Below, piece after piece: positions 1-5,736 of a stretch of 8,241 nt of DNA (its first letter is position 1; every line of letters starts with the position of its first letter). A model generated the notes under the pieces. It saw only the letters and a program-made list of their open reading frames with translations, was not told where the DNA came from and ran no database searches. The translations under genes and the position numbers were made by a program. The stretch is from Deltaproteobacteria bacterium (GTDB lineage: Bacteria; Desulfobacterota; Desulfobacteria; Desulfobacterales; JAUVGT01): NCBI GenBank assembly GCA_030593645.1, contig JAUVGT010000222.1, positions 1 to 8,241 of the forward strand. The letters run 5' to 3'.

Positions 1-1
1 G

Positions 2-919
2 GGCACAACGGCCCGACAGCTTACGGTTACGGGGACTCTTGAAAATATTGTGGAAAAGGTAACAGAAGCCGGATTGAAATCACCGGCCATTATCATTGTG
101 GGGGATGTGGTCCATTTAAGAAAAACCATGAAATGGTTTGAAAACCGACCCCTGTACGGAAAAACAATTATGGTCACACGGGCCAGGGCCCAGGCCAGTG
201 ATCTGGTATCCCGGCTATCCGAACTCGGCGCCCAATGCCTTGAATATCCCACCATAAAAATTGAACCGCCGGAAGATGCCACACACCTTGATCAAGCCTT
301 ATCAAACCTACCGGACTACGATTGGCTGATTTTTACCAGTGCCAACGCGGTGTCCTGTTTTTTTGAACGGTTGTTCCTAAAAAAGAAGGATGTACGCAGC
401 CTGGGAAATCTAAAAACCGCGGTCATCGGTCCGGCTACCCAACAGCGGCTGACCGACTTCGGGCTGAACAGTGATATTGTGCCCTTTAGCTACCGGGCCG
501 AATCTGTCATCGATGCTTTTGAGAAGGAAGATGTGAAAGGGAAGAAAATCCTTCTCCCCCGCGCAAAAGAGGCCAGACCCATACTCCCCGAAGAACTCAC
601 CAAAATGGGAGCCATAGTGGATGAAATTGAAGCATATCATACCGTGCCGGTCAGTGAAAACACGGATCAGTTAATTCAGCAGCTTAAAGAAAACACCATC
701 CACATGATCACATTCACAAGTTCTTCCACCGTGAAAAATTTTAAAAAACTTCTCCCGGAAAACGAAATCGATACCCTTCTAAAAAATGTGACCCTCGCCA
801 GTATCGGCCCCATAACATCCGATACCGCCAAAAACCTGGGTTTCAACATTAATATCACCGCGGACACATTCACCATTCCAGGTTTATGTGAAGCGATAGA
901 GAAATACTATAAAAGATGA
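2..919 (+). CDS. hemD: Uroporphyrinogen-III C-methyltransferase / uroporphyrinogen-III synthase fusion, C-terminal part (5' end outside window)
   Basis: The HemD domain cyclises hydroxymethylbilane to uroporphyrinogen III with inversion of ring D, in the cytoplasm, at the branch point to heme, siroheme and cobalamin. The frame is open from base 2 to the TGA at 917-919, giving 305 visible residues. Residues 1-47 read like the end of a CobA/SUMT methyltransferase (GTTARQLTVTGTL, then PAIIIVGDVVHLR and WFE). HemD follows from about residue 50, with the opening GKTIMVTRARAQASDL, then YDWLIFTSANAV, KILLPRAKEARP, ITFTSSSTV and LASIGPITSDTA. These are typical family motifs of the two-lobed fold. The fused protein would methylate and also make uroporphyrinogen III, an arrangement known in Desulfobacterota and clostridia. 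The GTG at 50 lies inside the methyltransferase domain and is not the start. No terminator with a T-run follows; a repeat-rich spacer begins directly after the stop. I am confident of HemD and slightly less so that the methyltransferase part is complete upstream. Confidence 0.93.
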   Translation, partial: GTTARQLTVTGTLENIVEKVTEAGLKSPAIIIVGDVVHLRKTMKWFENRPLYGKTIMVTRARAQASDLVSRLSELGAQCLEYPTIKIEPPEDATHLDQALSNLPDYDWLIFTSANAVSCFFERLFLKKKDVRSLGNLKTAVIGPATQQRLTDFGLNSDIVPFSYRAESVIDAFEKEDVKGKKILLPRAKEARPILPEELTKMGAIVDEIEAYHTVPVSENTDQLIQQLKENTIHMITFTSSSTVKNFKKLLPENEIDTLLKNVTLASIGPITSDTAKNLGFNINITADTFTIPGLCEAIEKYYKR

Positions 920-1146
920 ACGCTTGTCCGCCATCTTGTCTCGTCTAAGCCTCGGCGGAGTCGGAAGCTTTAGCGACGGAAGTTGGCGAAGGAAGGAAAA
1001 ACGTCTTATAATACTATATTCCCATTCCCCGATCAGATCGAGGACAAGCTTCACGGGAATGACGGGTGCCATCTTTAAAAATTCAAACGCACAGCATGTA
1101 TCCTCTCTTCTCTCTCAAAAGCAAGTTTACGTATCCGCATTTGATT
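920..1146. repeat. Repeat-derived intergenic spacer with degenerate inverted repeats
   Basis: This 227-bp spacer separates convergent genes. At 929-988 CGCCA and TGGCG bracket a segment rich in CGGCGGAG, GGAAGCTTTAGCGA and TTGGCGAAGG, which resembles a degenerate dispersed palindrome. At 1018-1064 a second element has CATTCCC (1023-1029) pairing with GGGAATG (1055-1061), with an inner CCCCGATC...GATCGAGG stem. Its right arm, CACGGGAATGACG at 1052-1064, recurs near 3998-4010 and, on the other strand, at 5695-5707. Open frames here, such as one of 81 codons from 924, run through the repeats and look like no protein, so I call no gene. No U-tract terminator is visible for either neighbour. Confidence 0.6.
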
Positions 1147-1893
1147 CTATTTTTCCGACATCCCTTTAATCAGCGCCATGACATTATACCCCAGAACATC
1201 ATGGTTGTACCCTCCTTCTAAAATACCAAAACAGCCGCCGTTATTTCTTTCGGCCGCGGCTCTAACCATTCTCCCGATTTCTTCATAATCTTCCGTTTTC
1301 ATGACGCCGCCCCAGTCTTCCCTGTGATTGTCAAAACCGGCGGAGATGCCGATGATATCTTCCTTGCAGTCGTTCATTTCATTTTCGACTTCACGAAGGT
1401 ATGCCCTGCGGTCATGGGAATCGATATTATGCACGGTGACATAATCCGTATCACCCAGGATATTTACATTGCCGTCTCCATAATGAAGATCAAAGTCGAG
1501 CACATAAGCACTATTGATTTTACCTTTCCGTTTGAGGCTTTCCAAGGCCACTGACATGTTATTGAAATAACAAAAGCCCCAGGCTGAATCAGAAGAGGCA
1601 TGATGGCCAGGCGGTCGAATTAAAGCAAAGCTGGGTTCGTTCAAACCGATCTCCGCGGCCTGCATTGCCCCGCCTGCCGCGAGCGCGGAAATATCATACA
1701 GGCCGCTCGCGCGAACATGTTCGATATGTTTTTGTGAATGGACTGCCGTGATATATTCTATTGATGCGGGTACGGCATCGATTAATTTCACTTTTTTTTC
1801 AATCACATCAATGACCGATTCCATTCGTCCAGGTGCCGCGGCCGGATCGGCTGTATAGACTTGATAAAAATCGTTATGAAATATGACTTTCAT
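1147..1893 (-). CDS. Compact histone deacetylase-fold (HDAC/acetylpolyamine amidohydrolase superfamily) zinc hydrolase
   Basis: Predicted cytoplasmic Zn-dependent deacetylase; the bacterial family acts on acetyl-lysine, acetylpolyamines or other amides, and the substrate here is unknown. Starting at the ATG at 1893 the protein has 248 residues. It carries RPPGHHAS (His97, His98, the catalytic dyad), GFCYFNN (106-112), DFDLHYGDGN with zinc ligands Asp135 and His137, SAGFD with the third ligand Asp188, and EGGY with the transition-state Tyr229. It is clearly shorter than typical members (about 300-370 residues). The missing part lies mainly between His137 and Asp188, where the glycine-rich and NVPL-like loop normally sits. 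I chose this ATG because GAGGT lies five bases upstream; the frame extends to a GTG at 1977 but that adds 28 residues of unlikely sequence (VSKHPLRFYF...). It follows cmoB by 86 bp on the same strand with no terminator between, so co-transcription with cmoAB is plausible. Confidence 0.88.
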   Translation of the reverse strand: MKVIFHNDFYQVYTADPAAAPGRMESVIDVIEKKVKLIDAVPASIEYITAVHSQKHIEHVRASGLYDISALAAGGAMQAAEIGLNEPSFALIRPPGHHASSDSAWGFCYFNNMSVALESLKRKGKINSAYVLDFDLHYGDGNVNILGDTDYVTVHNIDSHDRRAYLREVENEMNDCKEDIIGISAGFDNHREDWGGVMKTEDYEEIGRMVRAAAERNNGGCFGILEGGYNHDVLGYNVMALIKGMSEK

Positions 1894-1898
1894 GGCTG

Positions 1899-1903
1899 AC
1901 CTC
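1899..1903 (-). promoter_or_regulatory. Ribosome binding site deciding the deacetylase start
   Basis: On the minus strand GAGGT is followed by the five-base spacer CAGCC and then the ATG at 1893. It favours this start over the upstream in-frame GTG at 1977. Confidence 0.7.
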
Positions 1904-1979
1904 ACTTTTTGTTCTTTGATTTCAATCTCTTTAGGGTTCGCGCAGAAATAAAACCTGAGGGGATGCTTTGAAACCACTT

Positions 1980-3023
1980 CTAGGGTTTTTCCGCGATCAA
2001 TATCCCCCTAACCGGCGCGGGTAATCCTTCAATGGTTAATGATGGATCATCCGTGCTCAGGTAATCTGCAAGCGATTCAAATCTCATCCATTCGGTGGCA
2101 TGCTGTTCCTTTTCGGCTGTCCGCGTCACATCAACAATCCGAACATTTTTAAATCCGCATCTTTTGAGCCATGATTCAAGTGTTTTAGGTGAGGGAATAA
2201 ACCATACATTACGCATCTTGGCGTACCGTTTTTCAGGTACAAGTACTTCACCCGTTTCCCCCTTTATCACCAGTGTCTCCAGCACCAGCTCTCCCCCGCT
2301 CCGCAGGCATCCCCTGAGCTGATACAGGTGATCCAAAGGCGAACGCCTGTGGTGGAGCATTCCCATTGAAAAGACCGTATCAAAGGCGTTCAGTTCAGGA
2401 GACACATCTTCAATACCAACCGGCAGGACAGTCAGGGGCAGTTTTTTTGAAAAATGATTGACCGCAAGAAACTGGTAAACACTGATCATATATGGATCGA
2501 TTCCGATCACAAGCCTGGCTTCCTCAAGAGCCATGCGCCAGCAATGATACCCACTGCCGCAGCCCACGTCGAGTATGGTCCTGCCGTTTAAAGGCTGAAT
2601 GTGATTGATCAACCGGTCCCATTTTAAATCCGAGCGCCACTCCGTGTCGATGTGTACGCCGTGTATGGAATAAGGTCCTTTGCGCCAGGGGTGAAGGCTC
2701 ATTAATTTTGATTGAATCCGATCTCTTAATTCTTTTTCTTCATCTTCATCAGCAAATCTGATTGCCCCGTTTATTACTTCCGGGTATACGGGCGGGTTAT
2801 CTGGAAGGGATGAAAGAATATCCATCCACATGGAATTGTTCGCATGATTCTCCGAAGAAAAAGCGGTGTTGATTTTACTTCTCAGGATTTGGGACCATTG
2901 TTCAAGCGGTCCGTTTTTCATCCGGTTGAGTATGTGGTCGTAGTATTTCATATTATTTTCAGGAAATCGGAATTCGGGGTCGGTATCGCAATCGTCTTTT
3001 TGCATAATGAAGGACAGACACAC
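1980..3023 (-). CDS. cmoB: tRNA U34 carboxymethyltransferase CmoB
   Basis: Transfers a carboxymethyl group from carboxy-SAM to 5-hydroxyuridine at tRNA position 34, giving cmo5U, which widens wobble decoding. The 347 residues match E. coli CmoB closely: HPWRKGP (111-117), IDTEWRSDLKWDR (125-137), Rossmann motif LDVGCGSGYH (151-160), GIDP (174-177), FDTVFSMGMLHHRRSPLDHL (214-233), ELVLETLVI (245-253), YAKMRNVWFIPS (267-278), and the C-terminal EGLPAPVRGILIAEKP. E. coli Lys91 and Arg315, which contact the carboxylate of the donor, correspond to Lys115 and Arg339. Tyr200 corresponds to His224, a notable change. The GTG at 3023 has AGAGGA six bases upstream. An ATG at 2951 (residue 25) would match the shorter E. 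coli N-terminus better, but no ribosome binding site precedes it, so the start is uncertain. It lies 82 bp downstream of cmoA on the same strand. Confidence 0.94.
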   Translation of the reverse strand: MCLSFIMQKDDCDTDPEFRFPENNMKYYDHILNRMKNGPLEQWSQILRSKINTAFSSENHANNSMWMDILSSLPDNPPVYPEVINGAIRFADEDEEKELRDRIQSKLMSLHPWRKGPYSIHGVHIDTEWRSDLKWDRLINHIQPLNGRTILDVGCGSGYHCWRMALEEARLVIGIDPYMISVYQFLAVNHFSKKLPLTVLPVGIEDVSPELNAFDTVFSMGMLHHRRSPLDHLYQLRGCLRSGGELVLETLVIKGETGEVLVPEKRYAKMRNVWFIPSPKTLESWLKRCGFKNVRIVDVTRTAEKEQHATEWMRFESLADYLSTDDPSLTIEGLPAPVRGILIAEKP

Positions 3024-3029
3024 AGGTCT

Positions 3030-3035
3030 TCCTCT
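3030..3035 (-). promoter_or_regulatory. Ribosome binding site for the GTG start of cmoB
   Basis: AGAGGA on the minus strand lies six bases before the GTG at 3023-3021. In-frame ATGs at 3005 and 2951 have no comparable site, which is why the longer protein with a GTG start is preferred. Confidence 0.5.
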
Positions 3036-3105
3036 GCATTTTTTCCCTCGACCCCTTGTTGGAGAGCAGCGTAAATCCGCCTATGGCATGAGCCCTTCTA
3101 TTCTA

Positions 3106-3840
3106 TTATTCCTTTACCGCCAAAAACGACACAAAGTTAAAACACCGAAACCATTCTTCTACAATGGTAAAACCTGCTGATTTTAAACGTTTGATATGAC
3201 CGTCTTTTGGTTCGCGTTTTAATACGTTATCCAGCGCTTCACGTTTTCTGCTGATTTCAAGTTCACTGTAACCGTTATACCTTTTAAAATCATAGTAAAG
3301 GTTATCAAACAGTTTCTGACGATTGTTATCAGAAAATGATATCTTTTCAGATAGAATCAGGGCACCGCCGGGAACCAAACCGTTAAAGATATTATTGATT
3401 ACCTTATATCTTTCTGACGGCTCTAAAAATTGAAGGGTAAAATTGAGCACCGCGAAAGACGCATTGTTAATCTCAATCTCTCTGATATCACGGCATATGA
3501 TTTCGACCGGCACCATCCCGGTATCCCTTTGACAATGGGATTGGCATCTTTTAACCATGGCTTCTGAATTATCGATCGCAACTATTTTGCAATCCTTATG
3601 TTTTATACCGCGGCGCATGGCCAGTGTCACAGCCCCTAATGAACACCCCATATCATAGACATGGGTTCCGGGCTGAGCAAAACGCCCTGAGAGCATACCG
3701 ATTTGACTGATGATGGTCCTGTAGCCCGGGACCGATCTGACAATCATGTCCGGAAATACATCGGCTACCTGTTCATCAAATACAAAATCAGAAAGCGTCA
3801 TGTCCGGATCTGAGAATAGTTTGTCTTTTTTATAATTCAT
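3106..3840 (-). CDS. cmoA: Carboxy-S-adenosyl-L-methionine synthase CmoA
   Basis: Converts SAM and prephenate into carboxy-SAM, the donor used by CmoB, with release of phenylpyruvate. The 244 residues are about the length of E. coli CmoA (247) and collinear with it: LFSDPDM near the N-terminus, FDEQVADVFPDMIVRSVPGY (21-40), Rossmann glycine motif VYDMGCSLGAVTL (61-73), IAIDNSEAM (88-95), VLNFTLQFLEPSER (131-144), GLVPGGALILSEK (154-166), DFKRYNGYSELEISRKRE (184-201) and WFRCFNFVSFLAVK. Arg200 corresponds to E. coli Arg199 of the QKR motif, implicated in binding the carboxylate. The ATG at 3840 gives an N-terminus matching the family, although its ribosome binding site is weak (TTGAAG close to the ATG, GAGG further upstream). 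It is the first gene of the cmoA-cmoB-deacetylase set, and a possible promoter lies at 3922-3950. Confidence 0.95.
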   Translation of the reverse strand: MNYKKDKLFSDPDMTLSDFVFDEQVADVFPDMIVRSVPGYRTIISQIGMLSGRFAQPGTHVYDMGCSLGAVTLAMRRGIKHKDCKIVAIDNSEAMVKRCQSHCQRDTGMVPVEIICRDIREIEINNASFAVLNFTLQFLEPSERYKVINNIFNGLVPGGALILSEKISFSDNNRQKLFDNLYYDFKRYNGYSELEISRKREALDNVLKREPKDGHIKRLKSAGFTIVEEWFRCFNFVSFLAVKE

Positions 3841-3921
3841 TCTTCAAGTATGAAAGACCTCAAAAAAATGGAATACTGGGATGGCAGAATAATGAGTAAT
3901 CGATTGCACCCCAACATTTCA

Positions 3922-3950
3922 AATATCAAAAAATTAATAATACAACTCAA
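3922..3950 (-). promoter_or_regulatory. Possible sigma70-type promoter for cmoA
   Basis: On the minus strand TTGAGT (3950-3945) and GATATT (3927-3922) are separated by 17 bases. Each box matches four of six consensus positions. It is placed about 80 bases upstream of the cmoA ATG. The region is AT-rich, so a chance match is possible. Confidence 0.3.
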
Positions 3951-3991
3951 TTAAATATTCTATTTTTTCATGGATATCAACAAAAACAAAG

Positions 3992-4010
3992 CGATTCCAC
4001 GGGAATGACG
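3992..4010 (-). repeat. Shortened copy of the ATTCCCGT hairpin repeat
   Basis: Read on the minus strand, 4010-3995 is CGTCATTCCCGTGGAA, identical over 16 bases to 5695-5710 on the plus strand. The copy then lacks the AACGGG that completes the right arm at 5695-5720, leaving a small ATTCC-ACG-GGAAT palindrome (3994-4006). It runs directly into the heptamer array. Confidence 0.6.
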
Positions 4011-4041
4011 TTCGGCGTTGGACGTTTGATGTTCGACGTTC
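4007..4041 (+). repeat. Tandem array of five degenerate heptamers
   Basis: The 35 bases divide exactly into GACGTTC, GGCGTTG, GACGTTT, GATGTTC and GACGTTC, consensus G-R-Y-GTT-N. The first unit overlaps the GACG end of the preceding hairpin repeat. The array lies 118 bp upstream of the amidase ATG. The short unit and lack of spacers exclude a CRISPR array; a simple slippage repeat or a repeated binding site remain possible. Confidence 0.7.
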
Positions 4042-4148
4042 ATCTTTTCATTTGAACCCTTTATGAAATGCGATATCTATTGCACTTCCATTGCATTTTA
4101 GATATGAATTCTAACAATTCAAACGAATCAGCACTGAATGAAAATAGA

Positions 4149-4153
4149 AAGGA
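4149..4153 (+). promoter_or_regulatory. Ribosome binding site of the amidase gene
   Basis: AAGGA is followed by the six-base spacer ACAGCC and the ATG at 4160, supporting that start. Confidence 0.7.
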
Positions 4154-4159
4154 ACAGCC

Positions 4160-5593
4160 ATGCCAGACAAGATGGAGCTTCATTTTTCACCGATTACATC
4201 TTTGTCCTCACAGATCCGCAAAGGTGATCTGTCTCCGGTTGAACTGACCGAGCACTGTCTCTCACGTATTGAGCGTCTGGATCCTTATTTACATGCATTT
4301 ATATCGGTGAATCCGGAAAAAGCGAAAGCCATGGCCCGGGCAGCAGAAATGGAAATTCGTGCCGGAAATTATATGGGACCGCTTCACGGTATCCCGTTTG
4401 CCGTCAAAGATCTTTTTGATGTCAAAGGTTTGCCCACAACGGCTGGCACACACCGGCTTAAAAAAAATATTGCTAAAAAAAATTCATACGCGGTTCAGCG
4501 CCTGATTGAAGCGGGAATGATTCTTTTGGGTAAAACACATACCGTCCAGTTCGCATACAGCGGAATCGGTATAAATCACGATCTGGGTACACCTCACAAT
4601 CCCTGGAAAAAAGAACATTACATACCGGGAGGATCAAGCAGCGGGTCGGCCGTGGCTGTCAGTTCAGGCATGGTGCCCATGGCGCTTGGAACGGACACAG
4701 GCGGTTCAGTACGAATCCCGGCGTCCCTATGCGGAATAACCGGCTTAAAAACCACGGTCGGCAGAATCAGCCGCCAGGGGGTGTATCCTCTTAGCCAATC
4801 CATGGATTCTGTCGGCCCGATTACCCGTAACGCAGAAGACGCCGCTCTGATATACCAGTGTCTCCATGGAATGGACCCCGACGACCGAACCACCATAGGC
4901 ACACCCCTTCAGAATGTCTTTGATACACTAAAAAGCAATATCAAAGGCCTAAGGCTCGCCGTTCCCGATTCAATCTTCTTTGATGAAATCGATCCGGAAA
5001 TAAAAAAAGTTGTGATGCAAGCCAGTAAAATATTTACAGACCTCGGCGCGCATGTGGTTTCTATTGAATTCCCTGAAGCTGAAATGGCAAGAGAATTAAA
5101 CAGGAATGGACTCATCATTGCGGCTGAAGCGTATGCCGTAAACAAAGACCTGCTTGAAAATCACTTTGATGATCTCGATCATGTGGTGGCTTCCCGAATG
5201 ATAAATGGAAAAAAGATTAGTGCTGCCGAATACATTATGAATAAAAATGAATGGGAAAAGCTCAGAATACAAACGGAAGTACGTCTTCGTGATACAGATG
5301 CCCTGCTTGTGCCGACCACTCCGATCCCGGCACTTCCTGTTGGGGAAATAGACAGGGATATGGATACTTATCTTAAAAAAAACAATGCGTATCTTAAAAA
5401 TACTTCCATAGGCAATATTCTTAATTTATGCGGGTTAACAGTCCCATGCGGTTTAACCGGAAACGGCTTGCCTGTCGGAATGATGATTTATGGTAAACCG
5501 TTTCATGAAGATATTGTATTGCGTTCGGGATACGCGTTTCAAAAGGAAACACAATGGCATACTCAAACACCTGATATAGAATGGATTTCATAG
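4160..5593 (+). CDS. Amidase-signature (AS) family amidase, GatA-like, substrate unknown
   Basis: Hydrolyses a carboxamide (or transfers ammonia from one) by the Ser-cisSer-Lys mechanism of the amidase-signature family; cytoplasmic, with no signal peptide visible. The protein has 477 residues, normal for the family. Visible motifs are the N-terminal helical region with LSPVELTEHCLSRI (24-37), HGIPFAVKD with catalytic Lys83, GGSSSGSAVAV with cis-Ser159, GTDTGGSVRIPASLCG with nucleophile Ser183, GLKTTVGRISRQGVYPLSQS, DSVGPITRNAEDAA (216-229), and near the C-terminus LCGLTVPCGLTGNGLPVGMMIYGKPF. The 24-residue spacing of the two serines equals that in GatA. A role as GatA of the tRNA amidotransferase is not supported: no gatB or gatC is adjacent and the sequence departs from GatA in several blocks. 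An amidase, allophanate-hydrolase-like or amino-acid amide hydrolase are all possible. It is a single-gene unit, divergent from cmoA and convergent with the kinase. Confidence 0.9.
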   Translation: MPDKMELHFSPITSLSSQIRKGDLSPVELTEHCLSRIERLDPYLHAFISVNPEKAKAMARAAEMEIRAGNYMGPLHGIPFAVKDLFDVKGLPTTAGTHRLKKNIAKKNSYAVQRLIEAGMILLGKTHTVQFAYSGIGINHDLGTPHNPWKKEHYIPGGSSSGSAVAVSSGMVPMALGTDTGGSVRIPASLCGITGLKTTVGRISRQGVYPLSQSMDSVGPITRNAEDAALIYQCLHGMDPDDRTTIGTPLQNVFDTLKSNIKGLRLAVPDSIFFDEIDPEIKKVVMQASKIFTDLGAHVVSIEFPEAEMARELNRNGLIIAAEAYAVNKDLLENHFDDLDHVVASRMINGKKISAAEYIMNKNEWEKLRIQTEVRLRDTDALLVPTTPIPALPVGEIDRDMDTYLKKNNAYLKNTSIGNILNLCGLTVPCGLTGNGLPVGMMIYGKPFHEDIVLRSGYAFQKETQWHTQTPDIEWIS

Positions 5594-5614
5594 AAGTGTT
5601 TTCAAAACTACTTC
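5593..5614 (+). terminator. Hairpin at the amidase stop codon, possible terminator
   Basis: GAAGTGTTT and AAACTACTTC can pair around a TCA loop with one bulged base, starting at the last base of the TAG stop. There is no T-run after it (TATAAA follows), so it may be a weak terminator or a 3' stabilising hairpin. Confidence 0.3.
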
Positions 5615-5694
5615 TATAAACAGGAATGATGATGTTAACCCGGATTTCTCACAAGCAACAATTCTCGGTGAACGATCACTAATGCACTCCGTAA

Positions 5695-5720
5695 CGTCAT
5701 TCCCGTGGAAACGGGAATCC
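5695..5720 (+). repeat. Intact hairpin repeat between convergent genes
   Basis: ATTCCCGT (5699-5706) and ACGGGAAT (5711-5718) form a perfect 8-bp stem around GGAA, a GNRA-type tetraloop when transcribed on the plus strand. It sits 17 bases past the kinase stop and about 100 past the amidase stop, so it may end or protect both transcripts, though no T-run flanks it. Partial copies occur at 3992-4010 and 1052-1064 in the opposite orientation. Confidence 0.7.
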
Positions 5721-5736
5721 ATTAATATGCTGATAT

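Larger units (their letters stand above)
3841..4159. other. Divergent intergenic region between cmoA and the amidase gene
   Basis: This 319-bp AT-rich region should hold the promoters for both directions. It contains the short hairpin at 3992-4010, the heptamer array at 4007-4041 and the cmoA promoter candidate at 3922-3950. For the amidase I see only weak candidates, for example TTGCAC (starting near 4080) 17 bases before TATGAA, too poor to call. I recognise no gene or operator in the rest. Confidence 0.6.

Noticed and set aside
50..52. GTG as the start of a HemD-only protein
   Set aside because: The frame is open upstream to base 2 and encodes the typical CobA/SUMT C-terminus (GTTARQLTVTGTL), so this codon is an internal Val of a fusion.
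924..1169. Open frame of 81 codons on the plus strand
   Set aside because: It is made of dispersed repeat sequence, overlaps the end of the deacetylase gene, and has no recognisable protein features.
1894..1977. Longer deacetylase starting at the GTG at 1977
   Set aside because: The extra 28 residues do not resemble the family, and the ATG at 1893 has a good GAGGT site and gives MKVIFHNDF, a normal HDAC opening.
3040..3090. Possible tRNA fragment on the minus strand between cmoA and cmoB (GGCGGATTTACG, GGGGTCGAGGG)
   Set aside because: No acceptor stem, anticodon arm or complete T-loop can be assembled; the likeness is limited to short G-rich strings.
4007..4041. CRISPR-like array
   Set aside because: The units are seven bases, degenerate and directly adjacent, with no spacers and no cas genes.
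4618..4902. Open frame of 94 codons opposite the amidase gene
   Set aside because: It mirrors the conserved Gly/Ser-rich catalytic region of the amidase and is a codon-bias shadow.
4160..5593. Assignment as GatA of the Asp/Glu-tRNA amidotransferase
   Set aside because: No gatB or gatC is nearby, and the blocks outside the catalytic motifs differ from true GatA.
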